The position numbers and the translations under genes are program-made. Below are positions 53,483 to 62,241 of a DNA stretch of 64,000 bases, piece after piece (position 1 is the stretch's first letter; each line of letters starts with the position of its first letter). The notes below the pieces were generated by a model, which did not search any database, had not been told where the DNA came from, and saw only the letters and a list, made by a program, of their open reading frames with translations. The DNA lies in assembly GCF_023498005.1 (NCBI RefSeq), contig NZ_CP097289.1:5084001-5148000 (forward strand). The letters run 5' to 3'. The DNA is from Streptomyces durmitorensis. GTDB lineage: Bacteria > Actinomycetota > Actinomycetes > Streptomycetales > Streptomycetaceae.

Positions 53483-54229
53483 TCACGCCGTCCGCCTCCT
53501 GAACAACACCCCCGAAGCCCCCACCGAGACGGCAAGGATTCCCGCGCACCAGGCCAGGGCCACCCAAGGGGTCGAGCCCACCTGCTGGTTGAGGAGCAGG
53601 CCCCGTAGGGAGTCGATGACCTGCGTCACCGGTTGGTTGTCGGTGAAGGGGCGGAGCCAGTCCGGCATGGTCGATGTCTCTACGAAGGCGCTGCTCGGGT
53701 AGGGGAGGAAGCTCACGAAGAAGGTGAAGCCTCCTGCCGCCTCCGGGGACTTGGCCAGTAGGCCCACCGTTGCCGAGAGCCAGGACAGGGCCAGGATGAA
53801 GGCCAGGAGGACCGCTGTTGCCGCCAGCCAGGCCGCGGGCGTCGCCGACGGGCGGAAGCCGATGGCGAAGGCCAGCGCGAGGACCAGGGTCGTGGCGATG
53901 AGGTTGCGGGCCACCGAGGCGATGACGTGGCCCGTCAGGATCTGCGTGCCGCCGATGTCCAGGGAGCGGAAGCGGTCGATGATGCCGCCCTTCATGTCCT
54001 CCGTCACCGCCATCGCCGTGTTCGACGAGCCGAAGCCGGCGCAGAGGAGGAGGACTCCCGGGACGACGTACGTGAGGTACGACTGCGTGTCCGTCTTGAT
54101 CGCGCCGCCGAAGAAGTAGACGAAGATCAGCAGGAGCATCACCGGGAGCGCCATCGAGGTGATCAGGGCGTCCACGTTGCGGCGGCTGATGCGGATCGCC
54201 CGGCCGGTCATGATCAGGGCCTCAGACAT
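53483..54229 (-). CDS. ABC-2 drug-efflux permease (DrrB-like)
   Basis: 248 aa, six membrane helices. RISRRNVDALITSMALPVML and YVVPGVLLLCAGFGSSNTAM, then GGIIDRFRSLDIGGTQILTGHV, are ABC-2 permease signatures. With the ATPase it forms a drug exporter of the daunorubicin DrrAB type. Overlaps the ATPase stop by eight bases. Confidence 0.88.
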   Translation of the reverse strand: MSEALIMTGRAIRISRRNVDALITSMALPVMLLLIFVYFFGGAIKTDTQSYLTYVVPGVLLLCAGFGSSNTAMAVTEDMKGGIIDRFRSLDIGGTQILTGHVIASVARNLIATTLVLALAFAIGFRPSATPAAWLAATAVLLAFILALSWLSATVGLLAKSPEAAGGFTFFVSFLPYPSSAFVETSTMPDWLRPFTDNQPVTQVIDSLRGLLLNQQVGSTPWVALAWCAGILAVSVGASGVLFRRRTA

Positions 54230-55259
54230 TTGTCAGCCCTTTCGGCATGGGCGGCATGGGCGGCATCGGTGGGGTCGGCAGGGTCGGTGGGGTCGACGGG
54301 GTTGTGAGGGACAGGAAGACTTCGTCCAGCGTTGCCGTGCGGATGTTGAATGTTGCCAAGTCGGTTTGGTGTGGGTCGAGTTCCGTCAGTAGTTCTCGTA
54401 CGGCGTTGGCTGCGCCGTCCGTCGGGAAGCCGAGCGTCAGCGTCTCCGGGGAGTGGTGTGTCGCCCTGGGGGAGAGGCGCAGGTAGGCCTCCTTGGTGGT
54501 GAGCGTTGCGTCCAGGCGGTGGCCCGACACCCGGGATTTCAGCGACGACGGTGAGCCTTCCGCCGCGATCACTCCCTCGTGCAGTACCGCTATGCGGGCC
54601 GCCAGTTGGTCCGCCTCCTCCAGGTATTGGGTGGTGAGGAAGACCGTCGTGCCCTGCGCCGTGAGGTCCCGTACCACCTCCCACATCTCCTGGCGGCTGC
54701 GCGGGTCCAGGCCCGTCGTCGGCTCGTCCAGGAAGATGACCTCCGGGTCGCCCACGAGGCCCGCCGCCAGGTCCACGCGGCGGCGCATGCCTCCCGAGTA
54801 CGTGCGGACCAGGCGGTCGCCCGCCTCCGTGAGGCCGAAGCGGGCCAGGAGTTCGGCGGCCTTGGCGCGGGCCGCCTGGCGGGGCAGGCCCGCGAGCCTC
54901 GCCATCATGCGGAGGTTCTCCGCGCCGGTCTGCGTCTCGTCGACCGCCGCGAACTGGCCGGTGAGGCTGATCGCGCGGCGGACCTCGCGCCGCCCCGTAC
55001 GGATGTCGTGGCCCGCCACCCGCGCCGTACCCGCGTCGGGGGTGGTGAGCGTGGTGAGGATGCGGACGGCGGTCGTCTTGCCTGCGCCGTTCGGGCCGAG
55101 GAGGGCGAAGACGGTGCCGGGCGGGACGTGGAGGTCGATGCCGTGCAGGACGGGGACTGCGTTGCGGTCGCCGGGGGTGCCGTACGTCTTGGTGAGGGCC
55201 CTTGCCTCGATGGCGGCCGGGGCCTCTGTGAGTGGTGGTGGGGGTGGCTTGGGTCGCAT
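54222..55259 (-). CDS. ABC drug-efflux ATPase (DrrA-like)
   Basis: 345 aa. Walker A GPNGAGKTTAVRIL, signature YSGGMRRRVDLAAGL, Walker B VIFLDEPTTGLDP, H-loop FLTTQYLEEADQLAARI, and a C-terminal DrrA-type domain. The N-terminus is Pro-rich. ATG 55259 follows AGGAGCAAAC. It is divergent from the TetR gene, whose two candidate operators lie between. Confidence 0.9.
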   Translation of the reverse strand: MRPKPPPPPLTEAPAAIEARALTKTYGTPGDRNAVPVLHGIDLHVPPGTVFALLGPNGAGKTTAVRILTTLTTPDAGTARVAGHDIRTGRREVRRAISLTGQFAAVDETQTGAENLRMMARLAGLPRQAARAKAAELLARFGLTEAGDRLVRTYSGGMRRRVDLAAGLVGDPEVIFLDEPTTGLDPRSRQEMWEVVRDLTAQGTTVFLTTQYLEEADQLAARIAVLHEGVIAAEGSPSSLKSRVSGHRLDATLTTKEAYLRLSPRATHHSPETLTLGFPTDGAANAVRELLTELDPHQTDLATFNIRTATLDEVFLSLTTPSTPPTLPTPPMPPMPPMPKGLTNV

Positions 55260-55305
55260 GTTTGCTCCTGGGGTTTGTGGCGCTCTCGTCGCGTCAGCGT
55301 TTATT

Positions 55306-55341
55306 GCGTAAGGCCTACGCATTACTGAGTAAGGGTTACGC
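55306..55341. promoter_or_regulatory. Double TetR operator
   Basis: Two related 15-bp palindromes, GCGTAAGGCCTACGC (55306-55320) and GAGTAAGGGTTACGC (55327-55341), centres 21 bp apart (two helical turns), between the efflux operon and the TetR gene. They start 47 bp from the ATPase ATG. Confidence 0.8.
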
Positions 55342-55397
55342 AGAACTACGATGTGCGTCAAGCGCGGCAGCTCAGGAGGAGGAGGCGACGGCGGGCT

Positions 55398-56231
55398 ATG
55401 GCGGCAAGTGGCGAAGGTGCGCGGGGTGAAGGCGTGCGGGGCGAAGGTGCGCGGGGCGAAGGCGCGCCGGGCGAAGGCGCGCAGGGCGACGGCGGCACGG
55501 GGCTGTCCGTGAGTCTTGAGACCGCCTGGGGGTTGCGTGAGCGGCCGTCCAAAGGGCCCAAGCCCGGCCTGAGTCTTGACCGCATCGTCGACGCGGGCAT
55601 CGCCATCGCCGCCTCGGAGGGGATCGGTGCGGTCACCATGGGGCGGGTCGCCAAGGCGCTCGGCGTCTCGCCGATGTCCCTCTACCGGTACGTCTCCTCC
55701 AGGGACGAGCTGTACGTCCTGATGCAGGACGTGGCCACCGGGGCGCCGCCCGAGATGCCCCCGGAGGTCACGGGGTGGCGTGCGCGTCTGGAGTGGTGGG
55801 CGCGGGCTCAGCGCGAGGTCTTCCGGCGCAATCTGTGGCTCGTGCGCATCCCCATCACCTCGCCGCCCGCTTCACCCCACTATCTGGAGTGGATGGAGCA
55901 GGGGCTCGCGGCACTCGACGACAGCGGTCTCGAGGAGGGCTGGAAGCTGTCCGTGCTCATGCTGGTGGGCGGGTTCGTGCGCAACGAGGTCACGCTCATG
56001 GCCGATCTGGAGGGGGTCATGAGGGCGGGGGGTCAGGAGCCCGACGAGGTGATGCGGCGGTACGCGCGCACCATCGACGCGCTGACCTCGACCGAACCCG
56101 AACGGTTTCCGGCGCTGCGGCGGACTCTCGCGGCGGGGGTCCTCGATGTCGCGGACGCCGAGCCCATGGAGTTCGAGTTCGGGATCGGGCGGGTGCTGGA
56201 TGGGGTGGCTGTGCTGGTGGGGGATCTGTAG
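55398..56231 (+). CDS. TetR regulator of the efflux pair
   Basis: 277 aa. The first ~30 residues are a 15-bp tandem repeat (GEGAR, GEGVR, GEGAP units). Helix-turn-helix LDRIVDAGIAIAASEGIGAV, then RVAKALGVSPMSLYRYVSSR. The C-terminal TetR_C domain resembles those of tetracycline-like efflux repressors. Expected to repress the divergent ABC genes until a drug binds. ATG 55398 used. Confidence 0.88.
   Translation: MAASGEGARGEGVRGEGARGEGAPGEGAQGDGGTGLSVSLETAWGLRERPSKGPKPGLSLDRIVDAGIAIAASEGIGAVTMGRVAKALGVSPMSLYRYVSSRDELYVLMQDVATGAPPEMPPEVTGWRARLEWWARAQREVFRRNLWLVRIPITSPPASPHYLEWMEQGLAALDDSGLEEGWKLSVLMLVGGFVRNEVTLMADLEGVMRAGGQEPDEVMRRYARTIDALTSTEPERFPALRRTLAAGVLDVADAEPMEFEFGIGRVLDGVAVLVGDL
55425..55499 (+). 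repeat. 15-bp in-frame tandem repeat
   Basis: About five imperfect units of GGCGAAGGCGCGCGG encode GEGAR-type pentapeptides near the TetR N-terminus. Confidence 0.75.
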
Positions 56232-56561
56232 GGCGCGGGTTGCGGGTTGCGGGTTGTGGGTCGTTGGGGGGTGCGGGCTGTGGGTGGGGAGGCCTGCGGC
56301 GCAGCGGCGGTGGGTGGGGGTTGCGGGTGCGGAGTCGCCTCGCTGGTGGCTGCGGGGCCGTGCCGGTATGTCCGTACTCGCTATCTCGGTCCGAGCGCAT
56401 GGGTGCTTCGGCGGGGGAGTTGGTTCGTACCGTGCTCCGTGCGGACATACCGGCACGTCCCCTCACGTCTCGGTGCCGACTGCGGGCGCGTGGGTCCCGC
56501 CGGGCTCTCCAGGTCGGTTCGTCCCGGTCCTCCGCTGAGCCGGGATTGCCCTAGGCGCTCT
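56232..56561. other. 330-bp intergenic region with repeats and an inverted repeat
   Basis: Starts with three to four copies of a 7-bp unit (GCGGGTT, from 56237). It contains a 16-bp perfect inverted repeat, CGTGCCGGTATGTCCG (56359-56374) and its complement (56442-56457), with a 67-bp loop that holds a small CTCGGTCCGAG palindrome. No convincing gene. It lies between the 3' ends of two TetR genes. Confidence 0.65.
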
Positions 56562-57266
56562 TCACGCGTATGCCGTCAATCCCGAACGCAGCTGTGCGAA
56601 CGCTCTGTTCGCCGCCGCCACCGCCTCCGGCCACACCGCTTCCGCGCTCTCGCCCGCGTCGATCCGGCGCCAGTTCTCCAGGGCGAGGATGCGTTGTACG
56701 GCGATGATCTGGCCGGCGGCCAGTCGTGCGGCCAGTCGTGCGGCCAGTCGTGCGGCCAGTGCGTCCGCGTCTGATGGTCCGGTCAACGCTTCGCCCAGCG
56801 CTGCCTCCGACCGCTCCTGGTAGCCGTACAGCCGTGCCACCAGTGACGGCGTTCCGTACAGGAGTCGATGGAAGGCGAGTACGTGGACGTTGTCGCACAG
56901 GCCGGTCACCGGGTCCCGGTGCTCCAGGCCGTCGAGGAACCGGTGCTGCAGGGCGTCCAGGGGGGAGCGCTTCGCGGGGCGCTCGGTGACCACCCGTGCC
57001 GCCTCGTCCACGTGGTCGGCGAACCGGTGGAGTACGAGGTCCTCCTTGGCCGGGAAGTACCGGAACAGGGTCGGCTTGGAGATCTCGGCGGCTGCCGCCA
57101 CCTCCGCCACCGGCACCTTCTCGAAGCCCTTCTCCAGGAAGAGCGCGATCGCCGCGTCGGAGACTGCCTGGTACATCCGCTGCCTCTTGCGCTCGCGCAG
57201 GCCGGGGCCCCCAGGGTCGGTTCCGGTTTCGGCCGGGGTGCCTGCCTCTTCGTCCGTCATGGCCAT
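56562..57266 (-). CDS. TetR regulator divergent from the HelD-like gene
   Basis: 234 aa. Helix-turn-helix QAVSDAAIALFLEKGFEKVP, then EISKPTLFRYFPAKEDLV. The C-terminal domain includes a short LAARLAARLAARLAAG repeat from a 12-bp tandem repeat (56715-56760). It shares a 74-bp AT-rich promoter region with the helicase-like gene, so it likely controls it. A MTDEEAG start two codons later is equally possible. Confidence 0.88.
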   Translation of the reverse strand: MAMTDEEAGTPAETGTDPGGPGLRERKRQRMYQAVSDAAIALFLEKGFEKVPVAEVAAAAEISKPTLFRYFPAKEDLVLHRFADHVDEAARVVTERPAKRSPLDALQHRFLDGLEHRDPVTGLCDNVHVLAFHRLLYGTPSLVARLYGYQERSEAALGEALTGPSDADALAARLAARLAARLAAGQIIAVQRILALENWRRIDAGESAEAVWPEAVAAANRAFAQLRSGLTAYA

Positions 57267-57301
57267 GGGGTGAGCCTATCGCAGATTTGATTCTCGGTAA
57301 T

Positions 57302-57322
57302 AAATTTAACTCGGTTACATTT
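57302..57322. promoter_or_regulatory. Candidate TetR operator
   Basis: Inverted repeat AAATTTAAC-TCG-GTTACATTT (8 of 9 bases pair) in an AT-rich patch between the TetR and helicase genes. Confidence 0.65.
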
Positions 57323-57340
57323 TTCGTTATCCTTGGCCGC

Positions 57341-59416
57341 ATGACGCCAAGCGACTCAGGCCCCCTCGAAGCTGCCCTCGCCGTCGAACGCCGCTACCAC
57401 GACACCTGCCGCACCGCCCTCACCGGCATGGTCGACGGGGCGGAGGAGCAGGTTGTCAGGGGAGCGGACGTCTCCGCGTCCGGTGCCGACGCCGAAGTTC
57501 TCGGCTATCAGTTCCGCAGCCATGCCAAAGCGATGCGCGAACTCCCCGAAGCTCCCCTCTTCTTCGGCCGCCTCGACTTCGCCGCCGACGGGGACGAAGC
57601 CGCCGCAGCCGGTGATCATCGCGGGCAGAGCTACCACATCGGCCGTCTCCGTATCACGGAACATCCCTCCGCCCCGCCCCTCGTCGTCGACTGGCGCGCC
57701 CCCGTGTCCCGCGCCTTCTACCAGGCCGGAGCCCGCGACCCCCAAGGCGTCGCCGTGCGCCGCCGCTTCGGCTGGGCGCCCGGCAGCAAGGGTGAATCCG
57801 CCGACCTCACGGGCCTGGAGGACGAGCCGCTGGCCGGCGGCACGCCGAACACCCCGCCCTCCCAAGGCAGCCGCATCCTCGCCGGAGAGATCGAGCGGCC
57901 CCGCGTCGGCCCCATGCGTGACATCGCCGCCACCATCCAGCCCGAGCAGGACGATCTCGTCCGCGGTGAACTCACCGCCTCCGTGTGTGTTCAGGGTGCC
58001 CCCGGCACCGGCAAGACCGCCGTCGGCCTGCACCGTGCCGCCTATCTTCTGTACACCCACCCCCAGCGCGTGCAGCGCGCCGGACTTCTCATCCTCGGGC
58101 CCAATCGCACCTTCCTGCGCTACATCGCCGAGGTGCTGCCCTCCCTCGGCGAGACCGGTGTGCGTCAGTCCACCGTCGCGGACGAGATCGCCCGGTCCGC
58201 CGCCCCCGTTCGGGCCCGGGACGACGAGGCCGCGGCGCGCGTCAAGCACGACGCCCGGATGGCGGCCGTCCTGCGCCGCGCGCTCTACTCGCGTGTGGCG
58301 GCGCCCACCGACTCGATCGCGGTGCCGGACGGTTCGTACACCTGGCGGGTCGCGCTCGACGACCTGGAGCGGATCATCGCGGACGTGCGCGCCGAGGAAC
58401 CTCCGTACGCCGTCGGGCGCGAGCGCGTGCGCACCCGTGCCGTCCGGCACATCCAGGATCAGGCCGAGCGCCGCGCCGGCGCCGTGAACAACGTCTGGCT
58501 GCAGAAGATCTCCCGCGCCCGCTCCGTCTCGGCCTTCGTCGACCAGGCCTGGCCCAAGGTCAAGCCGGAGGAGGTGCTCGCCGCGCTGCTGGCCGACCCA
58601 GATGCGCTCGCCGCCGCGGCGGACGGTGTTCTCGATGCCGCGGAGCAGCGGGCGATCGGCTGGGCCAAGCCCCCGCGTTCGTACAAGTCGGCGAAGTGGT
58701 CCGCCGCCGATCTCGTGCTGCTCGACGAGATCGCCGGGCTGCTCGAACGGCCCGAGGGGTACGGCCACATCGTCGTCGACGAGGCGCAGGACCTCTCCCC
58801 GATGGAGGCCCGCGTGATCGCCCGCCGCGCCGGTTTCGGCTCGCTCACCGTCCTCGGCGACCTCGCCCAGGGCACCACCCCGTGGGCCGCCCGCGGCTGG
58901 CCCGAACTCCTCGCCCACCTCGGGAAGCCCGACGCCTCCGTCACCCCTCTCACCGTCGGTTTCCGCGTGCCGAAGGCGGTCGTGGGGCTCGCCAACCGCG
59001 TTCTCGCCTCGCTCGACGTCGACGTACCGCCCGCTCGATCCCTGCGTACGGACGGTGAGTTGAGGATCCGGGAGGTGCGGGACGTGGGTGTCGCCGCCGT
59101 CGACGCGGTGCGGGCCGCGCTCTCCCGCGAGGGCTCGGTCGGCGTCATCGCCTCCGATGCCGACATCGACTGTCTGCGCGAGACCCTCGCCGTGGCGGGC
59201 GTCGAGTGCGCGGGTCCGGACGATCTGGGCGCGCGGGTGACGGTGCTGCCCGCGTCCGTGGCGAAGGGCCTGGAGTACGACCATGTCGTGGCCGTCGAGC
59301 CCGCCGCCATCGCGGAGGCGGAGAGCCGCGGGCGCCACCGCCTCTACGTGGTCCTGACCAGGGCGGTGTCCCGGCTCGACGTACTGCACAGCAGGCCGCT
59401 GCCCTGGGAGGCGTGA
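57341..59416 (+). CDS. HelD/HelR-like UvrD-superfamily RNA polymerase recycling factor
   Basis: 691 aa. N-terminal coiled region (EAALAVERRYHDTCRTALTG), then a split superfamily-1 helicase core: Walker A QGAPGTGKTAVGLHRAAYLL, DEAQ-box HIVVDEAQDLSPMEARVIAR, motif LGDLAQGT, and C-terminal motifs VTVLPASVAKGLEYDHVV and RLYVVLTRAVSRL. This fits HelD, which frees stalled RNA polymerase; the actinobacterial subset HelR protects against rifamycins. I found no rifamycin-associated element upstream, only a TetR-type palindrome. ATG 57341 chosen. Confidence 0.85.
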   Translation: MTPSDSGPLEAALAVERRYHDTCRTALTGMVDGAEEQVVRGADVSASGADAEVLGYQFRSHAKAMRELPEAPLFFGRLDFAADGDEAAAAGDHRGQSYHIGRLRITEHPSAPPLVVDWRAPVSRAFYQAGARDPQGVAVRRRFGWAPGSKGESADLTGLEDEPLAGGTPNTPPSQGSRILAGEIERPRVGPMRDIAATIQPEQDDLVRGELTASVCVQGAPGTGKTAVGLHRAAYLLYTHPQRVQRAGLLILGPNRTFLRYIAEVLPSLGETGVRQSTVADEIARSAAPVRARDDEAAARVKHDARMAAVLRRALYSRVAAPTDSIAVPDGSYTWRVALDDLERIIADVRAEEPPYAVGRERVRTRAVRHIQDQAERRAGAVNNVWLQKISRARSVSAFVDQAWPKVKPEEVLAALLADPDALAAAADGVLDAAEQRAIGWAKPPRSYKSAKWSAADLVLLDEIAGLLERPEGYGHIVVDEAQDLSPMEARVIARRAGFGSLTVLGDLAQGTTPWAARGWPELLAHLGKPDASVTPLTVGFRVPKAVVGLANRVLASLDVDVPPARSLRTDGELRIREVRDVGVAAVDAVRAALSREGSVGVIASDADIDCLRETLAVAGVECAGPDDLGARVTVLPASVAKGLEYDHVVAVEPAAIAEAESRGRHRLYVVLTRAVSRLDVLHSRPLPWEA

Positions 59417-59440
59417 GGCAAGGGGTGGCGTGCGGACATG

Positions 59441-59459
59441 TAACATTCCGTTGCAGTTA
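59441..59459. promoter_or_regulatory. Candidate ArsR-type operator
   Basis: TAAC-N11-GTTA within an AT-rich stretch, 26 bp before the ArsR gene. A second weaker repeat, GGTATG...CATACC, overlaps its start codon. Confidence 0.45.
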
Positions 59460-59485
59460 TATAGCCTGAGCGGTATGTTCGATGT

Positions 59486-59803
59486 ATGCCCATACCGTTC
59501 GACGTACTCGCCGAGCCGAGCCGACGGAAGATCCTCGATCTGCTCCTTCAGCGTCCTCATCTGGTCGGTGAGATCACCGAGCGGCTCGGTCTGAGCCAGC
59601 CCGGCACGTCCAAGCATCTGCGGGTCCTGCGCGACGCGGGGCTCGTGCGGGTGCGGCAGGACGCGCAGCGCCGGTGGTACGAGCTGCGGCCCGAGCCCCT
59701 CGCCGAGCTCGACGCGTGGCTCGCGCACTACCGGCACCTCTGGTCGGACCGGCTCGACGCCCTCGAACGGCACCTCGACGTCATGGACGGTGACTCCTCA
59801 TGA
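59486..59803 (+). CDS. ArsR-family regulator
   Basis: 105 aa winged helix (PFDVLAEPSRRKILDLLLQR, LGLSQPGTSKHLRVLRDAGL). No metal-binding Cys motif, so not a metal sensor of the classic type. The stop overlaps the next ATG by four bases; ArsR-SRPBCC pairs of this kind are common and usually autoregulated. Confidence 0.9.
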   Translation: MPIPFDVLAEPSRRKILDLLLQRPHLVGEITERLGLSQPGTSKHLRVLRDAGLVRVRQDAQRRWYELRPEPLAELDAWLAHYRHLWSDRLDALERHLDVMDGDSS

Positions 59804-60660
59804 ACCCGCACTCCGACACCCTCACCCCCGCCGGCGACGACGGCGGCCGGAACGTCCTGCGGATGGAGCGCCGCCTCGCGCACCCGCCCGCCAAGGTCTG
59901 GGCCGCGATCACGCGGCCCGCGCACCTCGCCCAGTGGTTCCCCTCCGAGGTGACCCTCGATCTGCGGCCCGGCGGTGCCATGGGCTTCCACTTCCCCGGC
60001 GACGAGGGCCCCGGAATGACCGGCGAGGTCACCGACGCCGACGAGCCCCGCCTCTTCGCCTTCAGCTGGGGCGACGACCACCTGCGCTGGGAGATCGCCC
60101 CGGACGGCCCCGACGGCCGGGGCTCGCTCCTGACCCTCGTCCACACCTTCGGCGACCGCTTCGGGGCCCCGAGCTTCGCCGCGGGCTGGCAGCTGTGCAT
60201 CTCGGCGCTCGGCCAGTTCCTGGACGGCGGGCAGGCCGAGGTGAGCCGGGACGCGGGCGAGCTGCACGAGGCGTATCTGGAGCAGTTCGACCTGGGGCAC
60301 GGGGCGGTGACCGGCGACGGCATCCGCTTCGAGCGTCAGCTGGTGCGGTCGGCGGACGCGGTGTGGGCCGAACTCTGCTCGGGCGAGGAGCCGTTGGAGG
60401 GCGACACGGCACCCGACGGGTTCCTTGCGGACGGCGTGTCCGCGGGTCCGGTCACCGCGCTGCGGGCTCCGGTGTCGCTCACGTACGCCGTGCATCCCAA
60501 GGGCGAGGTGCGCTGGGAGCTCGGCGAGGGCACGGGCTACGGCACCCGGCTCGTTCTGACGCAGACCGGGCCCTTCGGGAGCGCGGCGGCCACGGACGAG
60601 GCGCTCGCCGCCTGGCACGCCCGCATCGAGCGGCTCGCGGGACGGCTCCTGGAGGGCTGA
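59800..60660 (+). CDS. Double SRPBCC (AHSA1-like) domain protein
   Basis: 286 aa. The first domain is a clear AHSA1-type START-like fold (MERRLAHPPAKVWAAITRPA, HLAQWFPSEV, GWQLCISALGQFLDGG). The second half starts like another copy (IRFERQLVRSADAVWAELCS, YGTRLVLTQTGPF, and WHARIERLAGRLL). These domains bind small hydrophobic ligands. Translationally coupled with the ArsR regulator; function unknown. Confidence 0.85.
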   Translation: MNPHSDTLTPAGDDGGRNVLRMERRLAHPPAKVWAAITRPAHLAQWFPSEVTLDLRPGGAMGFHFPGDEGPGMTGEVTDADEPRLFAFSWGDDHLRWEIAPDGPDGRGSLLTLVHTFGDRFGAPSFAAGWQLCISALGQFLDGGQAEVSRDAGELHEAYLEQFDLGHGAVTGDGIRFERQLVRSADAVWAELCSGEEPLEGDTAPDGFLADGVSAGPVTALRAPVSLTYAVHPKGEVRWELGEGTGYGTRLVLTQTGPFGSAAATDEALAAWHARIERLAGRLLEG

Positions 60661-60674
60661 CGGGGCGTCCAGTA

Positions 60675-62150
60675 CTAGTCGTCCAGTACCGCCTCCATCA
60701 CCGCCTTCGCGATCGGCGCCCCCAGCTTCCCGCCCGCGATCTCCTCGCGCGGGATGTTCATGTCCTTCGGGTCGACGAACACCGCGACGGCGACCGGCGA
60801 CGAGCCGTCCTCGTTCTTGGCGTAGGAGACGAACCAGGCGTACGGACGCTCGTCGTTGACGTCCGAGCCGTGCTGGGCGGTGCCGGTCTTGCCGCCGACC
60901 GTGACGCCGTCGATCTTCGCCTTGTTCGCCGTGCCCTCCTCGACGGTGTGCTCCATCATTTCCTGCACCTTGCCCGCGGTGTCCTCGGAGACGGCCTGGT
61001 TCAGGACCTCCGGGCTGCCCTTCTCGATCGTCGAGAGGTCGGGTCCACGCAGCTCCTCGACCATGTACGGCTTCATCAGCTTGCCGTCGTTGGCGAGTCC
61101 CGCTGCGACCATCGCCATCTGGAGCGGCGTGCTGGTCAGGCTGCCCTGGCCCATGCCGGTCAGCGCGGTCTGCGGCTTGTCGAGGCCGTCCGGGTAGCTG
61201 CTCGCGGACGAGCGCACGGGGATGAACTGCTGCTTGTTGAAGCCGAACTTCTCCGCCGTCTCGCGCATGTCGTCCTCGCCGACCTTGAGCGCGGTGTCGA
61301 GGAAGACGTTGTTGCAGGACCACTGCATGCTGACCTTCAGCGAGGCCTTGTCGCAGGGGGCGCCGGTCACGTCGTTGCCGATCGTCGTCGAGCTGAGCGG
61401 CAGCTTGTAGGGTGCCTTGGCGCCGGTGGGCTCGTCGATGTCGTCGATCGCGCCGTGCTCCAGGGCGGCCGCCGCGGTGAGGATCTTGAAGGTGGATCCG
61501 GGCGGGTAGATCTCGCGCAGCGCACGGTTGGAGAGCGGCTTGTCCTTGTTCTTGCTGAGCCGCGTGAACTCCTTGCCCTCCTTCTGCGAGATCCCGGCGA
61601 AGACGGAGGGGTCGTACGAGGGGGTGCTCGCCATCGCGAGCACCTTCCCGGAGCGCGGGTCGAGCGCGACGACCGCGCCCCGGGCGTTCAGGTCCACGAG
61701 ACCCTTGTAGGCGGCCTGTTGGGCCTTGGGGTCGATGGTCGTGATGACGTCGCCGCCCTGGCGCTTCTCACCGGTCAGCATGTCCAGGGTGCGGCGGATG
61801 AAGAGGCGGTCGTCGTCGCCGCTGAGCACGTCGTTCTCGACGCCCTCCAGGAAGGTCGCGCCCTGGGCCTGCGAGAAGTAGCCGGTGACCGGCGCGTACA
61901 TGGGGCCTTCCTTGAAGGTCCGCTGGTACTTGAAGTCGGTGCCGCTGACTTCCTTCGAGCCGGTGATCGGCTTGCCGCCGACGATGATGTCGCCACGGGG
62001 GTGCGAGAAGGCCTCGATCTGCACGCGCCGGTTCTTCTCGTCCTTGGCCAGCGACTCGCCCTCGGCGAACTGCACCCAGGTCGCGCGCAGGAGCAGGGCG
62101 AGCGTGAGCACCCCGCAGAAAACGGCTATGTGGCGCAGCGGCCTGTTCAT
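60675..62150 (-). CDS. Class B penicillin-binding protein (PbpA/PBP2-like)
   Basis: 491 aa. N-terminal membrane anchor (RHIAVFCGVLTLALLL), a dimerisation/pedestal region, then the transpeptidase domain with SxxK PPGSTFKILT, SxN SCNNVF and KTG GGKTGTAQHG. It cross-links peptidoglycan at the septum or wall. Streptomycetes have several paralogs and I cannot say which this is. Not in an obvious operon. Confidence 0.92.
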   Translation of the reverse strand: MNRPLRHIAVFCGVLTLALLLRATWVQFAEGESLAKDEKNRRVQIEAFSHPRGDIIVGGKPITGSKEVSGTDFKYQRTFKEGPMYAPVTGYFSQAQGATFLEGVENDVLSGDDDRLFIRRTLDMLTGEKRQGGDVITTIDPKAQQAAYKGLVDLNARGAVVALDPRSGKVLAMASTPSYDPSVFAGISQKEGKEFTRLSKNKDKPLSNRALREIYPPGSTFKILTAAAALEHGAIDDIDEPTGAKAPYKLPLSSTTIGNDVTGAPCDKASLKVSMQWSCNNVFLDTALKVGEDDMRETAEKFGFNKQQFIPVRSSASSYPDGLDKPQTALTGMGQGSLTSTPLQMAMVAAGLANDGKLMKPYMVEELRGPDLSTIEKGSPEVLNQAVSEDTAGKVQEMMEHTVEEGTANKAKIDGVTVGGKTGTAQHGSDVNDERPYAWFVSYAKNEDGSSPVAVAVFVDPKDMNIPREEIAGGKLGAPIAKAVMEAVLDD

Positions 62151-62241
62151 ACGGTCCCCCCAAGACCCGTGACACCAGGACAGGATGAGGCTTCATCATG
62201 CGCACGGATTTACGGGTCCTGCCCGGGTTGTTGCCGAATGG

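Noticed and set aside
56996..57340. An in-frame upstream extension of the HelD-like gene of 115 residues
   Set aside because: It runs antisense through the TetR gene and across the AT-rich operator region, and its composition is a GC-frame shadow. The ATG at 57341 fits the family start.
57267..57340. A rifamycin-associated element ahead of the HelD/HelR-like gene
   Set aside because: No 19-bp GC-rich palindrome of that type is present; the only clear symmetry is the AT-rich TetR-like site.
57356..59773. An 805-residue open frame antisense to the HelD-like gene
   Set aside because: Low-complexity Gly/Arg/Val composition with no motif, while the plus strand carries complete helicase motifs.
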